Shown here in pieces: positions 34,329 to 43,326 of a stretch of 64,000 bases of DNA. Both the position numbers and the translations under genes were made by a program. Location: contig NZ_JAEUMN010000087.1 in assembly GCF_016793225.1 (NCBI RefSeq), positions 1 through 64,000 of the forward strand, given 5' to 3'. The notes under the pieces are model-generated. The model worked only from the letters and a program-made list of their open reading frames with translations, was not told the DNA's origin and ran no database searches. How positions within the stretch are numbered: position 1 is the stretch's first letter; each line of letters starts with the position of its first letter. The stretch is from Phenylobacterium sp. (GTDB taxonomy: Bacteria > Pseudomonadota > Alphaproteobacteria > Caulobacterales > Caulobacteraceae).

Positions 34329-34539
34329 ACTTCCTCCTCGCGCGCGCCGGACGTCGGCGACGGCCTGGCCCCACTCAGATAAGCGCGGCTTGACCTGGGC
34401 CGCAACGCGGCGCCGCCTCGACGCCGAGAGGCTGGATCGATGCGGCGCGTCGTGTTGATCTCGCGCGCAGGGGCTTCGCCCGCCGCCGGACCGCCCGCCG
34501 ACGTCTATCCGGGCCGCGCGATGACCGGGAGATCGATGC

Positions 34540-35733
34540 GTGCCACGTGCGGTGCTCTGCCTGAACGTCGGGTCGTCCAGCCTGAAGTTCGCGGCCTATG
34601 ACGCGGCGGCGGCGGGCCGTCCGCGGCTCTTCGGCGGCAAGGTTGAGGGGCTGGGCGGCGCGCTTCGGCTGCTGGCGCACGACGCGGCCGGCGCGCTTGT
34701 GGAGGATCGGAAGACCGGGGACGCGGGGCAGGCGGACGCCGCCCTCCGCCTCGTCTTCGACTGGATGGCGTCGCGCGCCGAGCCGGTCGACCTCGTGGGC
34801 GTCGGTCATCGCGTGGTGCACGGGGGCGGCCGCTATGTCGATCCGGTCGTGGTCGACGACGCGGTGCTGGCCGAGCTGGAGCGGTTCGACGCGCTCGCCC
34901 CCCTGCACCAGCCGTACAACCTCGCCGCCATCCGCGCCGTCACGGGGCTCCACCCCGCCCTGCCGCAGGTGGCGTGCTTCGACACCGCCTTCCACCACAC
35001 CATCGCCCCGGTGGCGGCGCGCCTGCCGCTGCCGCGGGCCTGGCACGACCGCGGCGTGCGCCGCTACGGCTTCCACGGCCTGTCCTACGCCTATCTGGCC
35101 CGGACCCTCGCCGGCGGGACGCACGGGGCGGTGGGCCGCCGCGTCCTGGCCGCGCACCTGGGCAGCGGCGCCAGCCTCTGCGCCATGGTGGACGGCGCCT
35201 CCCTCGACACCACCATGGGCTTCACCGCCCTCGACGGGCTGATGATGGGGACGCGGCCGGGCAGCCTGGATCCCGGCGTCGTCCTCTACCTGCAGGCCGC
35301 CGGAATGGCGCCGGCCGAGCTCGAGGACCTGCTCTACCGCCGCTCGGGGCTGCTGGGCGTCTCCGGGATCTCGGCCGACATGCGGGTCCTCGAGGCCAGC
35401 GCCGCGCCCGAGGCCCGCGAGGCCATCGACCTCTTCGTCTGGCGCACGGTTCGCGAGGCGGGCGGCCTCGTCGCGGCCATGGGCGGGCTCGACACCCTGG
35501 TCTTCACGGCCGGCATCGGCGAGAACAGTCCCGGCGTCCGCGCGGCGATCTGCGAGCGGCTGGCCTACGCCGGCGTCCGGCTCGACCCGCTGGCGAACCG
35601 GGAGCAGCGGGAGAGCCTCCATGCGGACGACAGCCGGGTGAAGATCCTGCGCATTCCCACCGACGAGGAGCGCATGATCGCCGACGAGACCCTGGCGCGG
35701 CTCGCGCCGGAGGGTGCGGGAGAGGGCGCATGA
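34540..35733 (+). CDS. ackA: acetate kinase
   Basis: 397 aa from a GTG at 34540 with GGAG upstream. ASKHA-fold kinase forming acetyl phosphate from acetate and ATP. Motifs: LNVGSSSLKF, VGHRVVHGG, FDTAFHHTIAPVA, RRYGFHGLSYAYLA, LAAHLGSGASLCAM and FTAGIGENSP. Overlap with the following Pta-like gene is ATGA. It may instead act on propionate or butyrate given the partner enzyme type. Confidence 0.93.
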   Translation: MPRAVLCLNVGSSSLKFAAYDAAAAGRPRLFGGKVEGLGGALRLLAHDAAGALVEDRKTGDAGQADAALRLVFDWMASRAEPVDLVGVGHRVVHGGGRYVDPVVVDDAVLAELERFDALAPLHQPYNLAAIRAVTGLHPALPQVACFDTAFHHTIAPVAARLPLPRAWHDRGVRRYGFHGLSYAYLARTLAGGTHGAVGRRVLAAHLGSGASLCAMVDGASLDTTMGFTALDGLMMGTRPGSLDPGVVLYLQAAGMAPAELEDLLYRRSGLLGVSGISADMRVLEASAAPEAREAIDLFVWRTVREAGGLVAAMGGLDTLVFTAGIGENSPGVRAAICERLAYAGVRLDPLANREQRESLHADDSRVKILRIPTDEERMIADETLARLAPEGAGEGA

Positions 35734-36668
35734 CCCGGCAGCATCGCGGCTACGACCGCCTCATGGCCGCCGCGGCGGGCGGTGCGCCGGCCCCCACCGC
35801 CGTCGTGCACCCCTGCAACGCCGCCTCGGTCGCCGCCGCCGCCGAGGCCGCGCGCCTGGGGCTCATCGCGCCGATCCTGGTGGGGCCGCCCGGGAAGATC
35901 GAGGCCGCCGCGCGCGAGGCCGGCGTGGATCCGGCCAGCCTGCGCATCGAGCCCGCGCCGCACAGCCACGCCGCCGCCGACCGGGGCGTCGCCCTCGTGA
36001 GGTCCGCCCAGGCGCGGCTCCTGATGAAGGGCTCGCTGCACACCGACGAGCTCATGGGCGCCGTCCTCGCGCCGGAAGGCCTGCGCACCGAGCGTCGGGT
36101 CAGCCACGCCTACATCATGGACGTGGAGGACTACCCCTGGCCGCTGATCATCACCGACGCGGCCATCAACATCGCGCCCGACCTCGCCGCGAAGGCCGAC
36201 ATCGTGCGCAACGCCATCGACCTCGCCCATGTGATCGGCGTGGAGCGCCCGCGCGTGGCGATCCTGTCGGCGGTGGAGACGGTGAACCCCGCGATCCCCT
36301 CCACGATCGACGCCGCCGCGCTGTGCAAGATGGCGGACCGGGGACAGATCGCGGGCGGGGTGCTCGACGGCCCGCTGGCGCTCGACAACGCCATCGACCG
36401 GGACGCCGCCGCCGAGAAGGGGATCGTCTCGCCCGTCGCGGGCCAGGCCGAGATCCTGGTCGTCCCCAACCTCGAGGCCGGCAACATGCTGGCCAAGCAG
36501 CTGACCTTCCTGGGCGACGCCGAGGCGGCCGGCGTCGTCCTGGGCGCCTGCGTGCCGATCATCCTCACCAGCCGCGCCGACTCCGAGCGCACGCGCCTCG
36601 CGTCCTGCGCGGTCGCCGTCCTCCTGGCCCGCGCCGCGCCCAAGGCCACGCCCGGCCTGCCGGGGTGA
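35730..36668 (+). CDS. pta: phosphate acetyl/butyryltransferase
   Basis: 312 aa, the short form of the phosphotransacetylase/phosphate butyryltransferase family. It converts acyl-CoA and phosphate to acyl phosphate, feeding or drawing from the kinase encoded just upstream. Seen: VVHPCNAASVAAAAEAARLG, LMKGSLHTDELMGAVL, HAYIMDVEDYPWPLIITDAA, GVLDGPLALDNAID and VVPNLEAGNMLAKQLTF. Some relatives process acetyl-CoA and others butyryl-CoA, so substrate choice is open. Translation is coupled to ackA. Confidence 0.88.
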   Translation: MTRQHRGYDRLMAAAAGGAPAPTAVVHPCNAASVAAAAEAARLGLIAPILVGPPGKIEAAAREAGVDPASLRIEPAPHSHAAADRGVALVRSAQARLLMKGSLHTDELMGAVLAPEGLRTERRVSHAYIMDVEDYPWPLIITDAAINIAPDLAAKADIVRNAIDLAHVIGVERPRVAILSAVETVNPAIPSTIDAAALCKMADRGQIAGGVLDGPLALDNAIDRDAAAEKGIVSPVAGQAEILVVPNLEAGNMLAKQLTFLGDAEAAGVVLGACVPIILTSRADSERTRLASCAVAVLLARAAPKATPGLPG

Positions 36669-36696
36669 GACGTCGACGCGTGGATGTCGGAGAGGA

Positions 36697-36771
36697 TGGT
36701 GGATGCGACAGGGATTGAACCTGTGACCCCCTCGGTGTGAACGAGGTGCTCTCCCGCTGAGCTACGCATCC
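36697..36771 (-). tRNA. tRNA-Val (anticodon CAC)
   Basis: On the minus strand the acceptor GGATGCG (5' end at 36771) pairs with CGCATCC. The D-arm is AGCTCAGCGGGAGAGC, the anticodon arm CCTCG-TTCACAC-CGAGG gives anticodon CAC, and the T-arm is ACAGG-TTCAATC-CCTGT. Discriminator A is followed by an encoded CCA (36699-36697). Confidence 0.96.
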
Positions 36772-36790
36772 TTACCCGGGAAGGTCGGGG

Positions 36791-36819
36791 GCTATAGCCG
36801 ACCGGCTTTCCCGCCGCAA
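36791..36819 (-). promoter_or_regulatory. sigma-70-like promoter of tRNA-Val inside gph 3' end
   Basis: On the minus strand TTGCGG (36819-36814) and TATAGC (36796-36791) are 17 bp apart. Transcription would begin near 36784, about 13 bp before the tRNA. The -35 element lies within the last codons of gph, so the tRNA has its own promoter embedded in the upstream gene. Confidence 0.5.
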
Positions 36820-37502
36820 GCGCCCAGCAGCCGCCGGCAGGCTTCCGGCAGGTCGTCGTAGTGCGAGATCACCGCGTCGGGCGACAGGTCGGCCACCGGG
36901 ATCTCGGTGTAGCCGAAATCCACCAGCACCAGCCCCGCGCCGGCCGCGCGGGCCGCGCCGGCGTCCGTGCCCGAATCGCCCACCAGGATCGTGCGCCCGA
37001 TGTCGCCGCCCGCGGCGTCGACGGCGGCCCGCAGGTGGGCCGCGTCGGGCTTGGGGGCGGGGGCCCGGTCGGGTCCCACGACGGCGGCGAAGCGGGCGGT
37101 GAGGCCCAGGGCGTCCAGCAGCGCCTCCGACAGGTCCGAGGGCTTGTTGGTGCAGACGCACAGCGTCGCGCCGGCCGCGGCGAGGGCGTCCAGCGCCGCC
37201 TCGCAGCCCGGGAAGGGTCGGCTCTCCTGCGCGATCCGGCTCCGGTAGTGCGGGATGAAGCGTTCGAAGAGCTGCTGCAGCCGGGTCGGATGCACGCTCT
37301 GGCCGGCCGCCTCGAAGCCCAGCTTGAGCAGATGCCGCGCGCCGTGGCCGATGTAGGCCCGCGCCTGGGCGAGCGGCAGGGCCGGCAGACCGTCCTCCCG
37401 CAGGATGTGGTTCAGGGTCCCGATCAGGTCCGGGGCGGTGTCGACGAGGGTGCCGTCCAGGTCGAAGGCGATCGTCGCGCCGCGCAGCGCCTCATCCGCC
37501 AT
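36792..37502 (-). CDS. gph: phosphoglycolate phosphatase-like HAD hydrolase
   Basis: 236 aa. HAD motifs I-IV: DLDGTLVDTAPDL, the threonine in CTNKPSD, KPDAAHL and VGDSGTDAGAARAAG. The CbbY/Gph-type cap lies between motifs I and II. Dephosphorylates 2-phosphoglycolate from DNA repair or oxygenase activity; related phosphatases are hard to separate by sequence. Overlaps the end of the M28 peptidase gene by 11 bp. Confidence 0.88.
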   Translation of the reverse strand: MADEALRGATIAFDLDGTLVDTAPDLIGTLNHILREDGLPALPLAQARAYIGHGARHLLKLGFEAAGQSVHPTRLQQLFERFIPHYRSRIAQESRPFPGCEAALDALAAAGATLCVCTNKPSDLSEALLDALGLTARFAAVVGPDRAPAPKPDAAHLRAAVDAAGGDIGRTILVGDSGTDAGAARAAGAGLVLVDFGYTEIPVADLSPDAVISHYDDLPEACRRLLGACGGKAGRL

Positions 37503-39756
37503 TGAGCACCGCCGTCGCCGCGTCGAGCCCGGCGGCGTAGTCGTTCAGCGCTTCGGCCGTCAGCACGATGTAGGCGCGGGCGTCCTCGAAGCGGCGCTCC
37601 TCGATGGCCTCGCGAACGCCCGGCAGGGTCTTGGCGCCATAGCCCGTGAACCGCCCCGGCGCGTAGATCATGTTCCGGTACCAGGGGCGGAAGGGCAGGC
37701 CGCGGTCGCGCAGCAGCCGCTGCTCCTGGCGCAGCAGGACGGCGTCCAGCGCCTTGCGCCGCGCCGGGGCCAGGCCCGGGCCCTTGGCCGCCAGCGCCTG
37801 GTCGAACGCCGCCGCGCTGGTCCGCAGCCGCGCTACGGCGCCGTCGAGCGGGGCGAAGTCGAGCTGCGGCGAGGCCGGAAGCGGCGCCGGGTCGCTGCGG
37901 GGGATCGTGGGATCGTCGGCCAGCCGGTAGGCGCCGATGGCCAGCAGGCGGGTCCGCGCGGCGGCCTCTTCCCGCTTGCCGTCCGCCAGCCGCTTCACCT
38001 CGTCCAGGTAGCCGGCCACCGTGTCCGCGAAGTCGCCGTAGCGCTGCACCGGGACCTCGGCGTCGGCCAGGCGGATCACCATCCGCCCCGTCACCCGGGC
38101 GAGGGCGCCGGCGTAGGCGTGGCCAGGGTCCACGAAGCGGCTGTGATGCTCGTAGGTGTCGTAGGCCGAATGGTAGACGCCGCCCGACTCGCCTTCGCCG
38201 CCGAAGCCCACGTTGAGGCTCGCGAGCCCGAGGTTCTGCAGGAACGCCGAGTAGTCCGAGCCGGACCCCAGCGCCTCGATCGGCAGGTCGCGCGTCGGGT
38301 CCGCGGCGATGCGGCCCAGCGCCGCCGCCCGCGTGTTGCCGGGTTGCTCTGCCGCGGCCACGGCCAGCGCCGCCCGCAGCCGGTCGCGAACCGAGACGCC
38401 CGTCTGAGGGTCCGCCACGTCGGCGGCGACCTGGTTGACGAAGCGCTGCAGCGCGTGGCTTCCGCCCACCGACAGGAAGCCCCGGCCGTTCGAGTCGGAG
38501 TTGATGTAGACGAGCGCCTTGGCCTTCAGCTCCGCCGCATGGGTCTCGGCCCACTCGGTCGAGCCCAGCAGCATCGGCTCCTCGGCGTCCCAGCTCGCGT
38601 AGACGATCGTGCGCTTCGGCCGCCAGCCGGTCTTGGCCAGCGCGCCCAGCGCCTTCGCCTCTCCCATCATCGCCACGTGGCCCGAGATCGGGTCCGTGGC
38701 CCCGAAGACCCAGCCGTCCCGGTGGTTGCCGCGCACCACCCATTCGTCCGGCCGCTCGCGGCCCTTCAGGGTGGCGATCACGTTATGGGCCGGCTTCAGG
38801 CTCCAGTCCGAGGCGACCTTCAGGCGGACGCGGGCGCCGCCGTCCCCGCCGCCCACGTGGTAGGTGATGGGCAGCGAGCCGCGGAAGCTCGCCGGCGCCA
38901 CCGGGCCGTCCAGGGACGCCAGCAGCACCTGGGCGTCGCCGTAGCCGATCGGCAGCGTCGGGATCTTCAGGATGGTGGGCGAGTCCTCGCGGGCGACCCG
39001 CCTGGCGTCCTTGGTCGAGCCGTAGCCCGGCGTCGTGGGGTCCCCCGGGAACAGCGTCATGTCCGCCACCGACCCGCGCTGGAACCCCTGCGGCGGCCGC
39101 GCCGCGCCCTTCGGGTAGGGGTCGTCCACGGCGTAGCCGTCGTCCCGCGGGTCGGAGTAGATGATCGCGCCCACGGCCCCGTGGTCCTGGGCCAGCTTCG
39201 GCTTGAGGCCCCGCCACCCGGCGCCGTAGCGGGCGATCACGATCTTGCCCTTCACCGAGACGCCCAGGCGCTCGAGGGCCTCGTAGTCGGCGGGCATGCC
39301 GTAGTTCACGTAGACGAGCGGCGCCGTCGCCTCGCCGTCGCCCTGGAACGCCACATAGGCCGGAAGCTGGTCCCTGGTGCGCGACGAGCTCTCGTCGCCG
39401 GGAACCGGAGCCTCGGAGAGCGTGGCCCTGAACGGCGCGCCGCGGCCCTCCACGAGCTCCAGGGCCACCTCCTTCGGCGTCGGATAGAGCACCCAGAAGG
39501 TCTCGATCCTCGCGTCCCAGCCCCAGCTCCTGAACTGGGCCAGCGTCATCTCGGCGTTGCGTCGGTTGTGCGGCGCGCCCACGTGGATCGGCTCGGCCGA
39601 CATGGTCTTCATCCACCCGCCCATCTCGGCCGGATCGATCAGGCCGTCGAACTTGGTCTCCAGCGCCGCGTCGGGGGCGGAGAGGGCGGCGGCGGGCGCG
39701 AGCGCCGCCAGGGCCGCCGCGCAGACGAGGGCGGCCGGACGCAGCTGAGATGCCAT
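37492..39756 (-). CDS. secreted M28 metallopeptidase (glutamate carboxypeptidase II-like)
   Basis: 754 aa. Signal peptide, then an M28/PSMA-like architecture. An N-terminal segment precedes a PA domain (~170-330: APLVYVNYGMPADYEALERL, KIVIARYGAGWRG), followed by the peptidase domain with zinc ligands and catalytic residues in NHRDGWVFGATDPISGH, DAEEPMLLGSTEW and NSDSNGRG, and a C-terminal TFR-dimerisation-like helical domain. Likely a periplasmic or extracellular exopeptidase for acidic or small peptides. Full length compared with human PSMA (~750). Confidence 0.9.
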   Translation of the reverse strand: MASQLRPAALVCAAALAALAPAAALSAPDAALETKFDGLIDPAEMGGWMKTMSAEPIHVGAPHNRRNAEMTLAQFRSWGWDARIETFWVLYPTPKEVALELVEGRGAPFRATLSEAPVPGDESSSRTRDQLPAYVAFQGDGEATAPLVYVNYGMPADYEALERLGVSVKGKIVIARYGAGWRGLKPKLAQDHGAVGAIIYSDPRDDGYAVDDPYPKGAARPPQGFQRGSVADMTLFPGDPTTPGYGSTKDARRVAREDSPTILKIPTLPIGYGDAQVLLASLDGPVAPASFRGSLPITYHVGGGDGGARVRLKVASDWSLKPAHNVIATLKGRERPDEWVVRGNHRDGWVFGATDPISGHVAMMGEAKALGALAKTGWRPKRTIVYASWDAEEPMLLGSTEWAETHAAELKAKALVYINSDSNGRGFLSVGGSHALQRFVNQVAADVADPQTGVSVRDRLRAALAVAAAEQPGNTRAAALGRIAADPTRDLPIEALGSGSDYSAFLQNLGLASLNVGFGGEGESGGVYHSAYDTYEHHSRFVDPGHAYAGALARVTGRMVIRLADAEVPVQRYGDFADTVAGYLDEVKRLADGKREEAAARTRLLAIGAYRLADDPTIPRSDPAPLPASPQLDFAPLDGAVARLRTSAAAFDQALAAKGPGLAPARRKALDAVLLRQEQRLLRDRGLPFRPWYRNMIYAPGRFTGYGAKTLPGVREAIEERRFEDARAYIVLTAEALNDYAAGLDAATAVLNGG

Positions 39757-39869
39757 GAAGACTCCGGGGACAGGATGGCGCGGACGCTAACCGTTAGTCG
39801 CGCCCCGCCACAAGGCTTGCTAAGCCGGGCGGGAGCCGAGACTCATGGACTTGCGTGGGGGAGCGCCGA

Positions 39870-41222
39870 ATGACCGCCAGAGCCGCCGTGATCATGGCCG
39901 CCGGCCAGGGCACGCGGATGAAGTCCAGGACCCCCAAGGTCCTGCACGCCGTGGGCGGCCGCGGGCTGCTCGACCGCGTGATCGACACGGTGCAGGCCGC
40001 GGGCTGCGAGCGCATCCACGTGGTGGTCGGCGCCCATAGCCCCGCCGTGCGGCAGCTGGTCGTCGACCGGCTGGGCGAGGCCGCGGTCGTCGTCCAGGAC
40101 CCGCCCCTCGGCACCGGCCACGCCGTCCTCTGCGCCGCCGACGCGCTCGCGGACTTCGAGGGCGAGGTGCTGGTGGTCAACGGCGACTGTCCGCTGCTGA
40201 CGGCCCAGGACCTGGAGCCGCTGTTCACCCTGCGCGGCCGCGGGACGCGGCTGGCCATCATGGCGTTCGAGCCGGTCCACCCGCTGAAGTACGGCCGCGT
40301 CCTGCGGGGGGCGGACGGGCACGTGGTGCGCATCGTCGAGGCCGCCGACGCCACCGAGGAGGTCCGCGCCGTCCGGACCTGCAACGCCGGCATGTACCTC
40401 GCCGACCGCGGCGACCTGTTCCGCTGGCTGTCGCGCGTCCGCAACGACAACGCCAAGGGCGAGTACTACCTCACCGACATCGTGGCCGAAGCCGTGCACG
40501 AGGAGGCGCTGGTCCGCGCCCACATCGCGCCGGAAGCCGCGGTCATGGGCGCCGACACGCCGCTCCAGCTCTCCCAGGCCGAGGCGGAGTTCCAGCGGCG
40601 CCGGCGCGCCTACTTCCTGGCCGAGGGCGTGCAGATGACGGCGCCCGAGACCGTGTTCTTCTCATGGGACACGGAGATCGCCGCCGGCGCCGCGGTCGAG
40701 CCGTACGTCGTCTTCGCGCCCGGCGTGAAGGTGGAGACGGCGGCCGTCATCCGGGCGTTCAGCCACCTCGAGGGCTGCGTGGTGCGCGAGGGCGCCCTGG
40801 TGGGACCCTATGCGCGGCTGCGGCCGGGCGCCGACATCGGCGAGGACGCGCACATCGGCAACTTCGTCGAGGTGAAGAAGGTCACGGTGGGCAGGGGGGC
40901 CAAGGCCAACCACCTGAGCTACCTGGGCGACGGCTCGGTGGGCGCGGGCGCCAACATCGGCGCCGGCACGATCTTCTGCAACTACGACGGCTTCTTCAAG
41001 TACGACACCCACGTGGGCGAGGGCGCCTTCGTGGGCTCCAACTCGGCCCTCGTGGCGCCGGTGACCATCGGGGCGGGCGCCTACACCGGCTCGGGCTCGG
41101 TCATCACCCGCGACGTGGCCCCCGAGGCCCTGGCGCTGGCCCGCGGCCAGCAGGTGGAGAAGCCCGGCTGGGCCGCCCGTTTCCGCCAGGCGATGAGCGC
41201 GAAGAAGGCCAAGGGCAAGTGA
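39870..41222 (+). CDS. glmU: bifunctional UDP-GlcNAc pyrophosphorylase / GlcN-1-P acetyltransferase
   Basis: 450 aa from the ATG at 39870 (GGGGAG 6 nt before; the upstream GTG at 39855 is less good). N-terminal uridylyltransferase: [35 protein letters not shown]-terminal left-handed beta-helix acetyltransferase with hexapeptide repeats ([58 protein letters not shown]). Makes UDP-GlcNAc for peptidoglycan and lipid A. Overlaps rpiA as TGATG. Confidence 0.96.
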   Translation: MTARAAVIMAAGQGTRMKSRTPKVLHAVGGRGLLDRVIDTVQAAGCERIHVVVGAHSPAVRQLVVDRLGEAAVVVQDPPLGTGHAVLCAADALADFEGEVLVVNGDCPLLTAQDLEPLFTLRGRGTRLAIMAFEPVHPLKYGRVLRGADGHVVRIVEAADATEEVRAVRTCNAGMYLADRGDLFRWLSRVRNDNAKGEYYLTDIVAEAVHEEALVRAHIAPEAAVMGADTPLQLSQAEAEFQRRRRAYFLAEGVQMTAPETVFFSWDTEIAAGAAVEPYVVFAPGVKVETAAVIRAFSHLEGCVVREGALVGPYARLRPGADIGEDAHIGNFVEVKKVTVGRGAKANHLSYLGDGSVGAGANIGAGTIFCNYDGFFKYDTHVGEGAFVGSNSALVAPVTIGAGAYTGSGSVITRDVAPEALALARGQQVEKPGWAARFRQAMSAKKAKGK

Positions 41223-41905
41223 TGGACGCCGACGCCCAGAAGCGCGCCGCGGGCGAGGCGGCCGCCGCCCTCGTGCAGGACGGCATGGTGGTGGGCCTGG
41301 GCACCGGCTCGACCGCGGCTTGGTTCGTCCGGGCGCTCGCCGCGCGCGGGCTCGACATCGTAGGCGTGCCGACCTCCAAGGCCACGGCCGAGCTGGCCGC
41401 AAGCCTCGGCATCCGGCTGGGGGAACTGGGCGAGACCCGGGCCATCGACCTCACCGTCGACGGCGCCGACGAGATCGGCCCCGGCCTGGCGCTGATCAAG
41501 GGCGGCGGCGGCGCGCTCCTGCGCGAGAAGCTGGTCTGGGAGGCGTCCCGTTCCTGCGTCGTCATCGCCGACGCCGCCAAGCAGGTGAAAACCCTGGGAA
41601 AGTTCGCCCTGCCCGTCGAGGTCACGGCGTTCGGGCACAAGACCGTGCAGGCGCGCATCTGCGACGTCCTGGCGGAATTCGAAATCGGCATCGCACCGAT
41701 GCTTCGACGCCGGGACGGGGAGCCGGTAACAACGGACGGCGGCAACCTTATCTATGACGCCGCCTGCGGGACGATCGCGGAGCCCGCCGCGCTGGCGGCG
41801 GCGCTGAAGAGCGTGACCGGCGTCGTGGACCACGGCCTGTTCCTCGATCTGGCCGATCGGGCGCTGGTCGGGACGCCCGACGGCGTCGTCGAACTGGAAC
41901 CTTGA
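41222..41905 (+). CDS. rpiA: ribose-5-phosphate isomerase A
   Basis: 227 aa. Interconverts ribose 5-phosphate and ribulose 5-phosphate. Motifs GLGTGSTAAWFVRAL, DLTVDGADEIGPGLALIKGG, GGALLREKLVW and TDGGNLIYD are all present. Its start is coupled to glmU and its stop lies 12 bp before the gor start, so glmU-rpiA-gor is one transcription unit. Confidence 0.95.
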   Translation: MDADAQKRAAGEAAAALVQDGMVVGLGTGSTAAWFVRALAARGLDIVGVPTSKATAELAASLGIRLGELGETRAIDLTVDGADEIGPGLALIKGGGGALLREKLVWEASRSCVVIADAAKQVKTLGKFALPVEVTAFGHKTVQARICDVLAEFEIGIAPMLRRRDGEPVTTDGGNLIYDAACGTIAEPAALAAALKSVTGVVDHGLFLDLADRALVGTPDGVVELEP

Positions 41906-41916
41906 GGAGACCGCGC

Positions 41917-43299
41917 GTGGCGGATCACGACTACGACCTCTTCGTCATCGGCGCCGGCTCGGGCGGCGTCCGGGCGGCGCGCGTGGCGGCCATGTCCGGC
42001 GCCAAGGTGGGGGTCGCCGAGGAGCACCGGGTGGGCGGCACCTGCGTCATCCGCGGCTGCGTGCCCAAGAAGTTCATGGTCTACGCCTCGGAATACGCGA
42101 AGCATTTCGAGACGGCGCGCGGGTACGGCTGGGAGGTCGGCGAGACCCGCTTCGACTGGTCCCGCTTCCTGGTGGAGAAGGACAAGGAGATCGCCCGGCT
42201 CTCCGGCATCTATGTCCGCAACCTGCAGAACGCCGGCGCCGAGCTCTTCCACGGCAAGGCGCGGCTGAAGGACCGCCACGTCATCGAGCTCGAAGGCAAG
42301 GGCGAGGTGACGGCCGGCAAGGTGCTGGTGGCCACGGGCGGGCGGCCCTGGATGCCCCGCGAGCTGCCCGGCGTCGAGCTCGCCATCACCTCGAACGAGG
42401 CCTTCCATCTGCCCGAACTGCCCAAGCGCATCGTGATCGCCGGCGGCGGCTACATCGCCCTGGAATTCGCGGGCATCTTCAACGGCCTGGGCGTGGAAAC
42501 GACAGTGGTCCACCGGGGCCCCAACGTCCTGCGCGGCTTCGACGACGACATCCGCGCCCACATCGCCGAAGAGATGGAGCAGGCCGGCGTGCGCATCCTC
42601 CTGGGGACGCAGCACACGCGCCTCGAGAAGACCGCGACCGGCATCCTCAACACCTTCGACAACGGGCACAGCTGCGAGAGCGACGTCGTCATGTTCGCCC
42701 TCGGCCGCGAGCCCTACACGGCCGGCCTCGGGCTGGAGAACGCCGGCGTGGACCTCGCGGCGAACGGAGCGGTGAAGGTCGACGGCTTCTCGCGGTCCAG
42801 CGTCGACAACATCTGGGCCGTGGGCGACGTCACCGACCGGATCAACCTCACGCCGGTGGCGATCCGCGAGGGCGAGGCGTTCGCCCGCACCGAGTTCCAC
42901 AACACGCCGATGTCCTTCGACCACGAGATGGTCGCCTCGGCCGTCTTCACCCAGCCCCAGATCGGCTCGGTGGGCCTCTCCGAGGCGGACGCGCGGCATC
43001 GGCACGGCAAGGTCGACGTCTACCTCTCGAAGTTCCGGCCCATGAAGGAGACCTTCTACGGCGGCCACCAGCGCGCGCTGATCAAGCTCGTGGTCGAGCA
43101 GGGCAGCGAGCGGATCCTGGGCTGCCATGTGGTCGCCCCCGACGCGGGCGAGATCATCCAGATGGCCGCCATCGCGCTCAAGATGGGCGTGACCAAGCCG
43201 CAGTGGGATTCCACCTGCGCCGTGCACCCGACCCTCGCCGAGGAGCTGGTCACCATGCGCGAGAAGTACACGCCGCCCGCGCTCGGACAGGTGGCCTAA
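41917..43299 (+). CDS. gor: glutathione-disulfide reductase
   Basis: 460 aa from a GTG at 41917 with GAGGAG 7 nt upstream; a TTG at 41902 is an alternative. FAD motif VIGAGSGGVRAARVAA, redox disulfide C43/C48 in GGTCVIRGCVPKK, second nucleotide motif VIAGGGYIALEFAG, WAVGDVTDR, and the dimer-interface catalytic pair in CAVHPTLAEELVTM. Keeps glutathione reduced, matching the GST and GPx genes elsewhere in the window. Confidence 0.95.
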   Translation: MADHDYDLFVIGAGSGGVRAARVAAMSGAKVGVAEEHRVGGTCVIRGCVPKKFMVYASEYAKHFETARGYGWEVGETRFDWSRFLVEKDKEIARLSGIYVRNLQNAGAELFHGKARLKDRHVIELEGKGEVTAGKVLVATGGRPWMPRELPGVELAITSNEAFHLPELPKRIVIAGGGYIALEFAGIFNGLGVETTVVHRGPNVLRGFDDDIRAHIAEEMEQAGVRILLGTQHTRLEKTATGILNTFDNGHSCESDVVMFALGREPYTAGLGLENAGVDLAANGAVKVDGFSRSSVDNIWAVGDVTDRINLTPVAIREGEAFARTEFHNTPMSFDHEMVASAVFTQPQIGSVGLSEADARHRHGKVDVYLSKFRPMKETFYGGHQRALIKLVVEQGSERILGCHVVAPDAGEIIQMAAIALKMGVTKPQWDSTCAVHPTLAEELVTMREKYTPPALGQVA

Positions 43300-43326
43300 G
43301 CCGGCGAACGCCCTTATCAGGCGGCC

